DNA of 64,000 bases. It comes from Hyphomicrobiales bacterium. Its GTDB lineage: Bacteria; Pseudomonadota; Alphaproteobacteria; Rhizobiales; Rhizobiaceae. Location of the stretch: positions 67,449 through 131,448 of the forward strand of contig UCJH01000024.1 of assembly GCA_900472785.1 (NCBI GenBank), read 5' to 3'. Positions 27,468-36,391 of this stretch are shown in pieces. A model generated the notes under the pieces. The model ran no database searches, was not told where the DNA came from, and worked only from the letters and a program-made list of their open reading frames with translations. The stretch's first letter is position 1, and each line of letters opens with the position of its first letter. The position numbers were made by a program, and so were the translations under genes.

Positions 27468-28774
27468 CAAATGTCTCTTTCGTAATTCTCGCAAATATCC
27501 GCACCGAAGCGACGCGTTTCCACCAGTGTGAAGCCGGCGGGGATGGATCGCGTATCAAATGGGGATGCGATGCCGCTTTCGCCAAGGGTGCCCGCGCCGC
27601 GAAATAGCAAAATCCGGTCTACAAGTCCGGCATCCAGAAAAGACCGCGCCGTTCTTGCACCGCCCTCGACCACAAGCGAGGACACGCCGCGGGTGGCAAG
27701 TGCCGTCAAAAGGTCGTCGAGCCTGGCTGAATCGCAATCGAGAATTTCAACCCCTGCCGCTTCGAGGGCTTCGCGGCGGCCAACCGCGGGAACCGTTAGT
27801 TCGGAGCGTCGGGCAGGCTTCCCCCCCTCTGTCCTGTCGGACATCTCCCCCTCAAGGGGGGAGATCGCTGGAGACGCATGCTCCGGAATTCCAGACTCGG
27901 TAAGGGAGGCAGAGATGTCTCGGTCAATCTCCCCCCTTGAGGGGGAGATGTCCCGGAGGGACAGAGGGGGGTAAATGTCGGCACTCTCCGCCCCTTTCAA
28001 ATCCGTCACCGCAATCACCGGCACATCGCGGGCGGTCTTCACCAGCTTCGATGAAAGCGGTAGTTCCAGCCTGCGGTCGAGCACGATGCGGATCGGGGAT
28101 TGGTCCTCAAGCCCCTCGATGCGGCTGGTCAATTCGGGATCGTCGGCAAGTGCCGTACCGATGCCGACAAGGATCGCATCGGTGCGGGCGCGCAGGCGGT
28201 GGACCTCGTCGCGCGCCTCTGCACCTGTGATGCGCACCTGCCCTTCCCCCAGGCGGCCAATCATGCCGTCGGCGGAAACCGCAAGTTTCAGAGTCACATG
28301 CGGGCGCTTGCTGCGCTGGCGCATCAGATAGGCTTCGAGCGCCCGCTCGCCTTCGCGCGTCAGGACGCCCAGCGTCACCTCGATGCCGGCCTCGCGCAGG
28401 ATGGCCACGCCATTGCCGGATACCCGCTCGTCCGGGTCGAGCACGGAAACAACCACCCGGCCGATCTCAGACGCAATCAGCGCCTCGGCACAGGGCGGCG
28501 TCTTTCCATGATGCGAACACGGCTCGAGCGTCACATAGGCGGTGGCGCCTCTCGCCTTTTCGCCGGCAATCTTCAGTGCCTGCGTTTCGGCATGCGGACG
28601 TCCGCCGATTGCCGTCACGGCACTGCCGACGATGACCGGACCGGCGCCATCATTGCGGACGATGACGCAGCCGACAGAGGGATTGGTGGAGGTCTGGCCG
28701 AGATGCAAATAGGACAGGCGGATCGCCTCTTCCATAAAGCGCGCATCCTCGTTACGCATGTCATGGGACTTCAT
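27467..28774 (-). CDS. ribD: Bifunctional riboflavin biosynthesis deaminase/reductase, carrying an in-frame RIME insertion
   Basis: Performs the deamination and ring-side-chain reduction steps of riboflavin synthesis. The N-terminal zinc deaminase (residues about 10-150) has HAETQAL and PCSHHGKTPPCAEAL. The C-terminal reductase has KLAVSADGMIG and VEGGARTARSFL. At 435 residues it is about 50 longer than usual. The excess (residues about 268-318, DISPSRGEIDRDIS to SPLEGEMSDRTEGG) is encoded by a RIME-like palindromic repeat that leaves the frame open. The insertion lies in the reductase domain between VIAVTDLKG and RREALEAAGVEIL, probably a surface loop. The ATG at 28774 is 1 nt past the nrdR stop. 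Confidence 0.93.
   Translation of the reverse strand: MKSHDMRNEDARFMEEAIRLSYLHLGQTSTNPSVGCVIVRNDGAGPVIVGSAVTAIGGRPHAETQALKIAGEKARGATAYVTLEPCSHHGKTPPCAEALIASEIGRVVVSVLDPDERVSGNGVAILREAGIEVTLGVLTREGERALEAYLMRQRSKRPHVTLKLAVSADGMIGRLGEGQVRITGAEARDEVHRLRARTDAILVGIGTALADDPELTSRIEGLEDQSPIRIVLDRRLELPLSSKLVKTARDVPVIAVTDLKGAESADIYPPLSLRDISPSRGEIDRDISASLTESGIPEHASPAISPLEGEMSDRTEGGKPARRSELTVPAVGRREALEAAGVEILDCDSARLDDLLTALATRGVSSLVVEGGARTARSFLDAGLVDRILLFRGAGTLGESGIASPFDTRSIPAGFTLVETRRFGADICENYERDI
27821..27971. repeat. RIME-like palindromic repeat inside ribD
   Basis: Two inverted arms of about 45 bp (27821-27865 and 27927-27971) flank a 61-bp centre. Each arm contains GGACATCTCCCCCTCAAGGG followed by GGGAGAT, the sequence of rhizobial intergenic mosaic elements (RIME). 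The arms differ by only a few bases. Such elements are normally intergenic; here the element is translated. Confidence 0.85.
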
Positions 28775-28775
28775 G

Positions 28776-29249
28776 TCAGACGCCCGGGTCGCGGGCAATC
28801 TTGGCGCTGATCTCGGCGATCACCTTCTCGAAATCCTCCGCATGGGAAAATTCGCGGTAAACCGAGGCGTAGCGCACGAAGGCGACGTCATCGAGACCCT
28901 TCAAGGCTTCCAGCACCTGCAGGCCGATCTCTTCCGAAGGGATTTCCGTCTCGCCGGAACTTTCCAGGCGACGGACAATGCCGGAGACGGCGCGCTCGAT
29001 ACGGTCGCGTTCGACGGGCCGCTTGCGCAACGCGATCTCGAACGATCGCGACAGCTTGTCGCGATCGAACGGGACCTTGCGGCCGGTCTTCTTCATGATC
29101 ATCAGTTCGCGCAACTGCACCCGTTCGAACGTCGTGAAGCGGCCGCCGCAATCCGGGCAGATGCGCCGGCGGCGGATGGAGGAGCCGTCCTCTGCCGGAC
29201 GGCTGTCCTTCACCTGGCTGTCTTCAGAACTGCAGTAAGGGCAGCGCAT
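28776..29249 (-). CDS. nrdR: Transcriptional repressor NrdR
   Basis: Represses ribonucleotide reductase genes in response to ATP/dATP. The 157 residues begin with the zinc ribbon [17 protein letters not shown], completed by [14 protein letters not shown] (Cys 3, 6, 31, 34). The ATP-cone domain follows ([20 protein letters not shown] to about residue 140). It lies between glyA and ribD, the order typical for alphaproteobacteria. Confidence 0.95.
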   Translation of the reverse strand: MRCPYCSSEDSQVKDSRPAEDGSSIRRRRICPDCGGRFTTFERVQLRELMIMKKTGRKVPFDRDKLSRSFEIALRKRPVERDRIERAVSGIVRRLESSGETEIPSEEIGLQVLEALKGLDDVAFVRYASVYREFSHAEDFEKVIAEISAKIARDPGV

Positions 29250-29279
29250 GCGCGATCCTGATTCTTCGAGGCCTGTTGC

Positions 29280-30578
29280 TTAGAGGTACGGATACATCGG
29301 GAAGCGGTCCGTGAGCTTCACGACCTTTTCACGAACACCAGCCTCGACAATGGCATTGCCTTCGTCCGAATTGGCGACCTTCAGGCCATCGAGAACCTCG
29401 ACGATCAGATTGCCGATTTCGCGGAACTCGGCTTCCTTGAAACCGCGCGTCGTGCCGGCCGGGGTGCCGAGACGGACACCGGAGGTGACGAACGGCTTTT
29501 CCGGGTCGAACGGGATGCCGTTCTTGTTGCAGGTGACGTAGGCGCGGCCGAGGGCCGCCTCGGCACGCTTGCCGGTGGCGTTCTTCTTGCGCAGGTCGAC
29601 GAGCATCAGGTGGTTGTCGGTACCGCCAGAGACGATGTCGAGACCGCCGGCGACCAGCGTTTCCGAAAGCGCCTTGGCGTTCTTGACGATCTGCGCCGCG
29701 TAATCCTGAAATTCCGGCTTCAGCGCTTCGCCGAAGGCAACGGCCTTCGCGGCGATGACGTGCATCAGCGGGCCGCCCTGCAGGCCCGGGAAAACGGCCG
29801 AGTTGAACTTCTTCGCCAGATCCTCGTCGTTTGTGAGGATCATGCCGCCACGCGGGCCGCGCAGCGACTTGTGGGTCGTGGTGGTCGCGACATGGCAATG
29901 CGGGAACGGCGACGGATGCTGGTTGCCGGCGACGAGGCCGGCGATGTGCGCCATATCGACCATCAGCCAGGCACCGATTTCATCGGCAATCTCGCGAAAA
30001 CGCTTCCAGTCCCAGATGCGCGAATAGGCAGTGCCGCCGGCGATGATCAGCTTCGGCTTATGCTTGCGGGCGCTCTCGGCAACCGCATCCATGTCGAGCA
30101 GGTTGTCACCTTCGCGCACGCCATAGGACACGACATTGAACCACTTGCCGGACATGTTGACCGGCGAACCATGCGTCAGGTGACCACCCGAATTGAGGTC
30201 GAGGCCCATGAAGGTGTCGCCCGGCTGCAGCAGCGCCAGGAAGACGGCCTGGTTCATCTGCGAACCGGAATTCGGCTGGACGTTGGCGAAGTTGACGCCG
30301 AACAGCTTCTTGGCGCGCTTGATCGCCAGTTCTTCGGCGATATCGACGAACTGGCAGCCGCCGTAATAGCGCTTGCCCGGATAACCTTCGGCATATTTGT
30401 TGGTCATGATCGAGCCCTGGGCTTCGAGCACGGCACGCGAGACGATGTTTTCGGAGGCGATCAGTTCGATCTCGTGACGCTGGCGACCAAGCTCCTTCTC
30501 GATCGCGCCGAAAATATCCGGATCGCTATCGGCGAGCGAACGGCTGAAGAAAACATCATTGGCGGCGGAAACGCTCAT
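29280..30578 (-). CDS. glyA: Serine hydroxymethyltransferase
   Basis: Interconverts serine and glycine while loading tetrahydrofolate with a one-carbon unit, using PLP. The 432 residues include [29 protein letters not shown] and the PLP lysine Lys237 in [15 protein letters not shown]. The ATG at 30578 was chosen over 30584 because it gives the family N-terminus. It is followed by nrdR after 30 nt. Confidence 0.96.
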   Translation of the reverse strand: MSVSAANDVFFSRSLADSDPDIFGAIEKELGRQRHEIELIASENIVSRAVLEAQGSIMTNKYAEGYPGKRYYGGCQFVDIAEELAIKRAKKLFGVNFANVQPNSGSQMNQAVFLALLQPGDTFMGLDLNSGGHLTHGSPVNMSGKWFNVVSYGVREGDNLLDMDAVAESARKHKPKLIIAGGTAYSRIWDWKRFREIADEIGAWLMVDMAHIAGLVAGNQHPSPFPHCHVATTTTHKSLRGPRGGMILTNDEDLAKKFNSAVFPGLQGGPLMHVIAAKAVAFGEALKPEFQDYAAQIVKNAKALSETLVAGGLDIVSGGTDNHLMLVDLRKKNATGKRAEAALGRAYVTCNKNGIPFDPEKPFVTSGVRLGTPAGTTRGFKEAEFREIGNLIVEVLDGLKVANSDEGNAIVEAGVREKVVKLTDRFPMYPYL

Positions 30579-30701
30579 TCTCAAAGCTCCTGTGAGACTG
30601 TGGCACGGTGTTTATCGTCCTCGCATGGCAAGGGCAATACGCGCTGTGCGATTTGCGTCATTTCCAGCACCTGAAGCGCCTGTCGGGAATGCCATACACC
30701 A

Positions 30702-30742
30702 ATAAAAAAGGCCGCCCATCGAGCCTGATGGGCGGCCTTTCT
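30702..30742 (-). terminator. Terminator of ldtP
   Basis: A 14-bp perfect stem (AAAGGCCGCCCATC, 30707-30720, with its complement 30727-30740) around a 6-base loop. On the minus strand it ends in TTTTTTATT, as expected for the end of the L,D-transpeptidase transcript. Confidence 0.9.
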
Positions 30743-30762
30743 CAAAAATGCATCCACTTGTC

Positions 30763-32088
30763 TTATTGCGGCAGGTTTTCCTGCTCGACGGAACCGGCAG
30801 CCTGTTCGATACCGGTGGTCGTCTGCAGCGCCAGCTGCTGCTCGCCGTCCATCTGGTAGATGTCGTCGCGGAACTGGACGACGCCGTCCTTTGCAGCCCA
30901 GGCGGTGATGTACTTGAAATAAACAGGCACTTCGACGGCCAGCTTGATCGGATTGTTCTGGCCCGCACGGATCGTCGCCTCAATCTGCTGACGCGACCAG
31001 CCGGGAGTATCCTTCAGCAGCCAGGTCGTCAGATCGCGGACATTCTGCACGCGAACGCAGCCGGAGCTCTCGAAGCGGGCAAGCTTGTTGAACAGGCCCT
31101 GCTGCGGCGTATCGTGCATGTATTCGTTGTTTTCATTGTGGAAATTGATCTTCGTCGAGGCCATGGCATTGGTCTTGCCGGGATCCTGGCGGAAGGTCAG
31201 GTTCGGTGCCTTTTCAGCGTTCCAATCGATCGTTTCCGGCGCAACCTCGTTGCCCTGGCCGTCAATCAGGCGGATCGAGTTCTTCTTCAGATATTCCGGA
31301 TCCTTGCGCATCAACGGCACGATATCCTTCTCGACGATCGAGCGCGGCGACGTCCAGTAAGGATTGAGGATGACCTCGTAGATCTTCGAATTGATGATGT
31401 GCGTCGGGCGGCTGATGCGGCCGACAACCGCCGTGTGACGGGTCGCGACGCGGCCATTCTCGACGGCTTCGATATAGGCGGCCGGAATATTGACCATGAC
31501 ATAGCGCTGGCCGAGGTCGCCGGACATCGACTGCAGGCGGACGAGGTTGGTGTTGAGCTGCTCGAGCCGCGTATCGGCGCCGATGTTCAGCGCCTTCATC
31601 GAATATTCACCGAGCACACCGTCGGACGGCAGGCCGTGGCGAGCCTGGAAGCGCTTGACCGCGCCGTCGACATAGCTGTCGAAGGCATTGGAGATGCCGG
31701 CCGAGCGCGGCAGGTCGCCGGAGACCATCAGACGCTGGCGCAGAGACTGCACGGACGCATCGGAAACGCCCATTTCCAGTCGTACGGAGGAATTGACCTG
31801 CGGCCAGCCGCCGGCCGAGACGATCTGCTGATACTGTGCGATGGCGTTCTGGGTATTTGCCAGCGTATCCATGCCGAAGATCGGATTGTTGGACACGACG
31901 GCTGTGGCGCTACGCGAGGCCTTGGCATCGAACTGGTCGTCCCAGACGCCGCGACGCGGAGCGTTGATGATTTCATCCAGCGCCGTCTGGGCAAGTGCGT
32001 TGCCGGCAACCGTCACAGCGCCGATCGTGGCGGCGGAGCGCAGGAAAGCCCGGCGCGAGAAAGCATCAATTCCGTTTTTCTTCGACAT
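30763..32088 (-). CDS. ldtP: Periplasmic L,D-transpeptidase (YcbB-like) with Tat-type signal
   Basis: Makes 3-3 cross-links in peptidoglycan or attaches proteins to it. The 441 residues start with a twin-arginine signal (SRRAFLRSAATIGAV, cleavage near ALAQ). A scaffold and a peptidoglycan-binding-like repeat (VKRFQARHGLPSDGVLG, about 144-160) follow. The YkuD domain then has the catalytic His325 and Cys344 in ESSGCVRVQNV. The ATG at 32088 starts the signal peptide. The upstream neighbour is the MarR-type regulator LdtR, known in Liberibacter and Sinorhizobium to activate this transpeptidase and tie it to osmotic tolerance. Confidence 0.9.
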   Translation of the reverse strand: MSKKNGIDAFSRRAFLRSAATIGAVTVAGNALAQTALDEIINAPRRGVWDDQFDAKASRSATAVVSNNPIFGMDTLANTQNAIAQYQQIVSAGGWPQVNSSVRLEMGVSDASVQSLRQRLMVSGDLPRSAGISNAFDSYVDGAVKRFQARHGLPSDGVLGEYSMKALNIGADTRLEQLNTNLVRLQSMSGDLGQRYVMVNIPAAYIEAVENGRVATRHTAVVGRISRPTHIINSKIYEVILNPYWTSPRSIVEKDIVPLMRKDPEYLKKNSIRLIDGQGNEVAPETIDWNAEKAPNLTFRQDPGKTNAMASTKINFHNENNEYMHDTPQQGLFNKLARFESSGCVRVQNVRDLTTWLLKDTPGWSRQQIEATIRAGQNNPIKLAVEVPVYFKYITAWAAKDGVVQFRDDIYQMDGEQQLALQTTTGIEQAAGSVEQENLPQ

Positions 32089-32433
32089 AGTCCTACCATC
32101 CAATGCTGCGGCGCATCCTGAACCGAAGCCGTTACCATGAATACGGTTAACAAACGCAAACCAATGGTGCTTTGTTGCGTTCACAATCGCGAGATCGGGC
32201 ACCGGCGAACCGGGTAAGCGAACCGACAAACAACGAGCGGCCGCTCATAAAGCACGTCTGCCTCAGGGTATAGTGGCTGTCACATCAATATGGCCGATTC
32301 GTGTCGTCAGCCTCTCGGCATATCAGAGCAGTTCAGCCAGGCGGTGCTGCGCGGTTTTCCAGCAACATTAAACGGCAAAACCGGGCGTGGGGGACCACGT
32401 CCGGTTTTGACTGGAGGGAATGGCTGAAGCGGA
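32089..32433. other. Intergenic region between ldtR and ldtP
   Basis: These 345 bp should contain the ldtP promoter and any LdtR site. The only clear structure is the terminator of ldtR at 32377-32408. No open frame with coding character is seen. Confidence 0.6.
32377..32408 (-). terminator. Terminator-like hairpin after ldtR
   Basis: AAAACCGG-x-CGTGG pairs with CCACG-x-CCGGTTTT around GGGA, with one internal mismatch, 26 bp past the ldtR stop. The T tract is only four long. Confidence 0.7.
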
Positions 32434-32946
32434 TTAAAGGCGATACATGATCGTGTCGTTCCAGAAGCGGTCGAGGCGCTGCAGGAGCTTGTTCATCTGG
32501 CCGAATTCGTCGGTGCCGATGCCGCCGACCTTCTGGATCGAGCCGATGTGGCGTTCATAGAGCTTGGCGACGGTCTCGGCGATCTGCTGGCCGTCGTCCG
32601 TCAGGCTGATGCGGACCGAGCGGCGGTCGATGCGCGAGCGCTGGTGGTTGATGAAGCCGAGGTCAACCAGCTTTTTAACATTGTAGGATACGTTGGAGCC
32701 GAGGTAGTAACCGCGCGAGCGCAGTTCGCCGGCCGTCAGTTCGGAATTGCCGATGTTGAAGAGCAGCAGCGCCTGGACGGCGTTGACGTCGGAGCGGCCC
32801 GAGCGGTCGAACTCATCCTTGATGACATCGAGGAGACGACGGTGAAGACGCTCGACGAGGTGGAGCGATTCCATGTAGAGCGAACGGATTGCGTCTTCAT
32901 GGGGATCTTTGACGGCAACGACCTGCGGTTTCATTTTCGTGTTCAT
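32434..32946 (-). CDS. ldtR: MarR-family regulator LdtR
   Basis: A 170-residue winged-helix regulator. Residues about 50-125 form the DNA-binding domain: SELTAGELRSRGYYLGSNVS, then KLVDLGFINHQRSRIDRRSV with the wing, and LTDDGQQIAETVAKLYERH. The sequence and the neighbouring L,D-transpeptidase match LdtR of Liberibacter and Sinorhizobium, an activator of ldtP in osmotic stress. An imperfect dyad CGAAT-N9-ATTCG at 33012-33030, about 70 nt upstream of the start, could be its own operator. Confidence 0.88.
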   Translation of the reverse strand: MNTKMKPQVVAVKDPHEDAIRSLYMESLHLVERLHRRLLDVIKDEFDRSGRSDVNAVQALLLFNIGNSELTAGELRSRGYYLGSNVSYNVKKLVDLGFINHQRSRIDRRSVRISLTDDGQQIAETVAKLYERHIGSIQKVGGIGTDEFGQMNKLLQRLDRFWNDTIMYRL

Positions 32947-33011
32947 GATGACTGCCTCACTGTTTTGTTTGGCGGTGTATGTATCTCTTCCCGCCTTGAG
33001 GTAGACACTAT

Positions 33012-33030
33012 CGAATACGTATAAAATTCG
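33012..33030. promoter_or_regulatory. Possible operator in ldtR promoter
   Basis: The dyad CGAAT-N9-ATTCG spans 19 bp in the AT-rich promoter of ldtR, a size usual for MarR-family operators. The arms are short, so this may be chance. Confidence 0.25.
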
Positions 33031-33077
33031 ACTTAAACTACAGCCTTAACGGCACCTTACTATCCACAGCCCTTGTC

Positions 33078-33515
33078 TCAGGGTAAATCAATTCTTGCAG
33101 CCTTGGCCTGTTTGGCCCGCTGGTAGGCGATTGCAGCCCGGAAAAGCACGAAGGTCACGGCCACCGTTAAATGGAGCACGAGCAGCCGCGGCCGGGTCCC
33201 GAAGATCTGCGGATAGATCTCGAACATGGTGATCTCGACAGCGGCCGCCACCACCCACAGCACCGGTCCCCAGGAGACGAGCAGCCACAATCCAAGCGCC
33301 GCGACCGGATAGACGACGGCAAGCGTCGTTGCGGCCGCACGCCATGACAAGGGCAGAAGATCGAAACGCCCCTGCCCGCCCATCGAAAAGCCGATCAGCA
33401 TCGCCCAATAGCTCAGACCGAACCAGAAGCAGGATACGGAAACCAGGCGAAGGAACAATCCGAAGATCGTTTCCGCCAGGGACGGTTTCGGGACATGAAC
33501 AGAATCAGCAGCCAT
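33078..33515 (-). CDS. Small membrane protein, DUF6163-like
   Basis: A 145-residue protein with four hydrophobic segments (about residues 12-38, 50-72, 74-95 and 105-125) and a basic C-terminal end (AYQRAKQAKAARIDLP). It has FWFGLSYWAMLIGF in the first helix and FEIYPQIFGTRPRLLVLHL in a loop. It looks like the rhizobial DUF6163 family, function unknown; that family name is from memory and not certain. The ATG at 33515 was preferred over a longer in-frame start. Confidence 0.6.
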   Translation of the reverse strand: MAADSVHVPKPSLAETIFGLFLRLVSVSCFWFGLSYWAMLIGFSMGGQGRFDLLPLSWRAAATTLAVVYPVAALGLWLLVSWGPVLWVVAAAVEITMFEIYPQIFGTRPRLLVLHLTVAVTFVLFRAAIAYQRAKQAKAARIDLP

Positions 33516-33703
33516 GCCGCAAAAGATACGTGGCGCCACGGGGCTTTGCCAGACGCTTGTTCAGCACCACCATCGAGAGCCTCGTCCAGGGTGTTCTGCG
33601 GACGAAACCACTTCCGTTCATATCGACGCGCATGGGCTGCCAAGGGAACCAGATCTTGCATCAGGCGTTCCTGTTCGACAAACCGTGGAACGGAGAACCC
33701 ATC

Positions 33704-33925
33704 ATGACGGCCACACCTCCAATCAAGACGGACGAGCAGCGTCAGGCAGCCTCGCCGGCTGTGAAGTCCTTGAAGCAGGAACAAGCGAAACAGGCGCAGA
33801 CCTCGCCGGAAGAACAGCTGGAGCGGGGCCTGAAGGAAAGCTTTCCGGCCAGCGATCCGGTGTCGATCACCAGCCCGACAGTTCCGACAGGTCGCGTCGA
33901 TCCCGAAGACCAGAAACAATCCTGA
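33704..33925 (+). CDS. Small hydrophilic protein with ESFPASDP motif
   Basis: A 73-residue, Gln/Glu/Pro-rich protein. The end of its middle section reads EEQLERGLKESFPASDPVSI, a motif shared by many small bacterial proteins of unknown role. No signal peptide or membrane segment. CGGAG stands 8-10 nt before the ATG. A strong inverted repeat starts just after its stop codon. Confidence 0.65.
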   Translation: MTATPPIKTDEQRQAASPAVKSLKQEQAKQAQTSPEEQLERGLKESFPASDPVSITSPTVPTGRVDPEDQKQS

Positions 33926-33928
33926 AAT

Positions 33929-33963
33929 ATTGGTCTGCAGTCCGCAGCGGACTGCAGACCAAT
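33929..33963. repeat. 35-bp inverted repeat, possible transcript end
   Basis: ATTGGTCTGCAGTCCGC (33929-33945) and its exact complement (33947-33963) flank one base. It begins 3 bp past the stop of the 73-residue protein gene. No T tract follows. It may be a terminator-like mRNA end or a binding site; it is also within 110 bp of hemB. Confidence 0.6.
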
Positions 33964-34067
33964 CTCTGCCCTCAGATAGACAAACGTGCCGCACCCGGCA
34001 ACATTTCCCTTCACCGTCTCCCATGATAAACCGCCTCGGCAGATCCAATGTTGAGAGACGAGCAGCC

Positions 34068-35084
34068 ATGACCGACAAGACCAGCCCCGTTGACCTGATC
34101 ACCGGACACCGCCGCATGCGGCGCAACCGCAAGGCCGACTGGACACGGCGCATGGTGCAGGAAAACCGCCTGACCGTCGATGACCTGATCTGGCCGATCT
34201 TCGTCGTTCCGGGCTCGAATATCGTCGAGCCGATCGCGGCCATGCCGGGCGTCAGCCGCATGAGCATCGACAAGGCCGTAGAAGCGGCACGCGAAGCCGC
34301 TGATCTCGGCATCCCGGCGCTAGCGACCTTTCCCAACATCGACATGTCCTTGCGCGACGAGACCGGCTCCAACAGTCTTGCCGTCGACAATTTGATCAAC
34401 GAGACGACGCGCGCCATCAAACGCGCCGTGCCCAACATCGGCATCATCACCGATGTCGCGCTCGATCCCTTTACCAGCCACGGCCATGACGGCATCCTTC
34501 GCGATGGCGAAATCGTCAACGACGAGACGGTCGCCCAGATCGCCAGGGCCGCCGTCATGCAGGCCGAGGCCGGCGCCGATATCATCGCGCCCTCGGACAT
34601 GATGGACGGCCGGATCGGCGCCATTCGCCAGGCGCTAGACGCAGGCGGTCACCAGTCCGTCGGCATCATGTCCTATGCGACGAAATTCGCTTCCGCCTTC
34701 TACGGTCCCTACCGCGAAGCGATCGGCACCGGCGGCCTGCTCAAGGGCGACAAGAAGACCTATTACATCGACCCGGCCAACGGCACCGAGGCCCTGCGCG
34801 ACGCAGCGCTCGACGTCGAGGAAGGTGCGGACATGCTGATGGTCAAGCCCGGCCTTCCCTATCTCGACATCTGTTGGCGGATGAAGCAGGAATTCGGGCT
34901 GCCGGTCTTTGCCTATCAGGTCTCGGGCGAATATGCGCAGATCAAGGCCGCCGCGATGAACGGCTGGATCGATGGCGAACGCGTCATGCTCGAAACGCTG
35001 CTCTCCTTCAAGCGCGCCGGTTGCGATGGCATTCTCAGCTATTTCGCCTTGGACGTGGCGCGGGTTCTCGCCAGACGCGGTTGA
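34068..35084 (+). CDS. hemB: Porphobilinogen synthase (delta-aminolevulinic acid dehydratase)
   Basis: Joins two 5-aminolevulinate molecules to porphobilinogen in heme synthesis. The 338 residues hold both Schiff-base lysines, Lys206 (SYATKFASAFYGP) and Lys260 (MLMVKPGLPYLD). The active-site metal loop reads TDVALDPFTSHGHDG, with Ala/Asp in place of the zinc-binding cysteines of E. coli-type enzymes, so this is a magnesium-type HemB as in Bradyrhizobium and Pseudomonas. The start follows GAGAGACGAGCAGCC. Confidence 0.96.
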   Translation: MTDKTSPVDLITGHRRMRRNRKADWTRRMVQENRLTVDDLIWPIFVVPGSNIVEPIAAMPGVSRMSIDKAVEAAREAADLGIPALATFPNIDMSLRDETGSNSLAVDNLINETTRAIKRAVPNIGIITDVALDPFTSHGHDGILRDGEIVNDETVAQIARAAVMQAEAGADIIAPSDMMDGRIGAIRQALDAGGHQSVGIMSYATKFASAFYGPYREAIGTGGLLKGDKKTYYIDPANGTEALRDAALDVEEGADMLMVKPGLPYLDICWRMKQEFGLPVFAYQVSGEYAQIKAAAMNGWIDGERVMLETLLSFKRAGCDGILSYFALDVARVLARRG

Positions 35085-35093
35085 ACGGGAAGC

Positions 35094-35693
35094 ATGCCGA
35101 TGCCGTCGTCCGATGCGAAGACGCTCGACTTTTACGCCCGGAACGCCGAAGCTTATGTTGCGGCGACAGGAACGACCGCGACCCACGATCTCGACGGTTT
35201 TCTCAATGCATTACCGAGCGGCGGCCGCATCCTGGAACTTGGCTGTGGCAGCGGGCGCGACAGCGCGCATATGCTGGCGCGCGGTTTTGATGTGATGCCC
35301 ACCGATGGCTCGCCGGAAATGGCAAAACTGGCAGAAAGGAGGCTTGGACGTCCCGTCGCCATCCTGCCCTTCGAACAATTGGAGGCGATTGATCTTTACG
35401 ATGCAGTCTGGGCGAATGCCTGCCTCCTGCATGTCCCGAGGCCCAAGCTCTCCGAGATCCTTGCCCGTATTCGCAATGCCCTGAAAACCGGCGGTCTTTT
35501 CCATGCCAGCTTCAAGGCCGGCACATCGGATGGCCGCGACCGGTTCGACCGCTACTACAATTATCCGACGCAGGACTGGCTCTTCGAGCAGTACCGCGAT
35601 GCCGGCTGGGAGACTGTCCGGATCGTGCCGCGAGATGGCGACGCCTATGACGGAGAACCGACCCACTGGCTCCACGTCCATGCCACCAGCTGA
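35094..35693 (+). CDS. Class I SAM-dependent methyltransferase
   Basis: A 199-residue Rossmann-fold methyltransferase with the SAM motif ILELGCGSGRDSAHML (about residues 43-58), motif II FDVMPTDGSPEMAKLAE and YDAVWANACLLHVP. The substrate is unknown. It starts 9 nt after hemB, so the two form an operon. An in-frame ATG at 35100 has a better distance from GGGAAG and may be the true start. Confidence 0.85.
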   Translation: MPMPSSDAKTLDFYARNAEAYVAATGTTATHDLDGFLNALPSGGRILELGCGSGRDSAHMLARGFDVMPTDGSPEMAKLAERRLGRPVAILPFEQLEAIDLYDAVWANACLLHVPRPKLSEILARIRNALKTGGLFHASFKAGTSDGRDRFDRYYNYPTQDWLFEQYRDAGWETVRIVPRDGDAYDGEPTHWLHVHATS

Positions 35694-35772
35694 AACGGCA
35701 GGCTCGAAGCATCACCATTGTTTTCTGCTCCGGCCTTCCCATATCCGATGCTGAAACAACGGAGACAAGCCC

Positions 35773-36237
35773 ATGAGCGTGCATGACGAAAACCTGAGAA
35801 TCCCCTCCCCCGACTGGCGGGCGTATCAGGGCGTCCTGTCGCGCCGGGTCATCGCCTTTGCGGTCGATTATCTGATCGTCGCGCTGCTCTGGGTACCGGC
35901 GGCTGTCGTCGTGTTCTTTCTCGGCATTCTGACCTTCGGCCTCGGCTTCCTGCTTTACCCGGTCCTGTTTGCCGCCGTTGCCATGCTGTATTTCGGCGTC
36001 ACGGTCGGCGGCCGCAACCAGGCGTCGCCGGGCATGAATATGATGGGGCTGGCGATTGCCCGCACCGACGGAAAACCGATGGATTTTCTGACGGCCATCG
36101 TCCATCTGGTGATCTTCTGGATTGCCAATGCACTGCTGACGCCGCTGATTCTTCTGATCGGTCTTTTTACCGATCGCGGGCGCCTGCTGCATGACCTTCT
36201 GATCGGCACCGTGACCATCCGGCGCGACCGCTACTAG
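35773..36237 (+). CDS. RDD-family membrane protein
   Basis: A 154-residue protein with a polar N-terminus, SRRVIAFAVDYLIVALLW (the RDD signature in a variant form: arginine then Asp in the first helix), a second helix near residues 40-75 and a third near 110-135. GGRNQASPGMNMMGLAIARTDG is the typical loop. The role of RDD proteins is unclear (transport or stress). GGAG lies 9 nt before the ATG. Confidence 0.82.
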   Translation: MSVHDENLRIPSPDWRAYQGVLSRRVIAFAVDYLIVALLWVPAAVVVFFLGILTFGLGFLLYPVLFAAVAMLYFGVTVGGRNQASPGMNMMGLAIARTDGKPMDFLTAIVHLVIFWIANALLTPLILLIGLFTDRGRLLHDLLIGTVTIRRDRY

Positions 36238-36391
36238 GCTGGTTCGTCCCCTATAGCGAAAATTCGCGAGGTTTTTCGCCCGATTTTATCCTCAGGCCGG
36301 CTCGTGCAACCGTGCGAGCCGGTTGACCTTTTTCATTCTTCCGCCATGCTGGTGCGATCCGAAGCGGAATGAAGAGCGACCCCCGCAGCCT

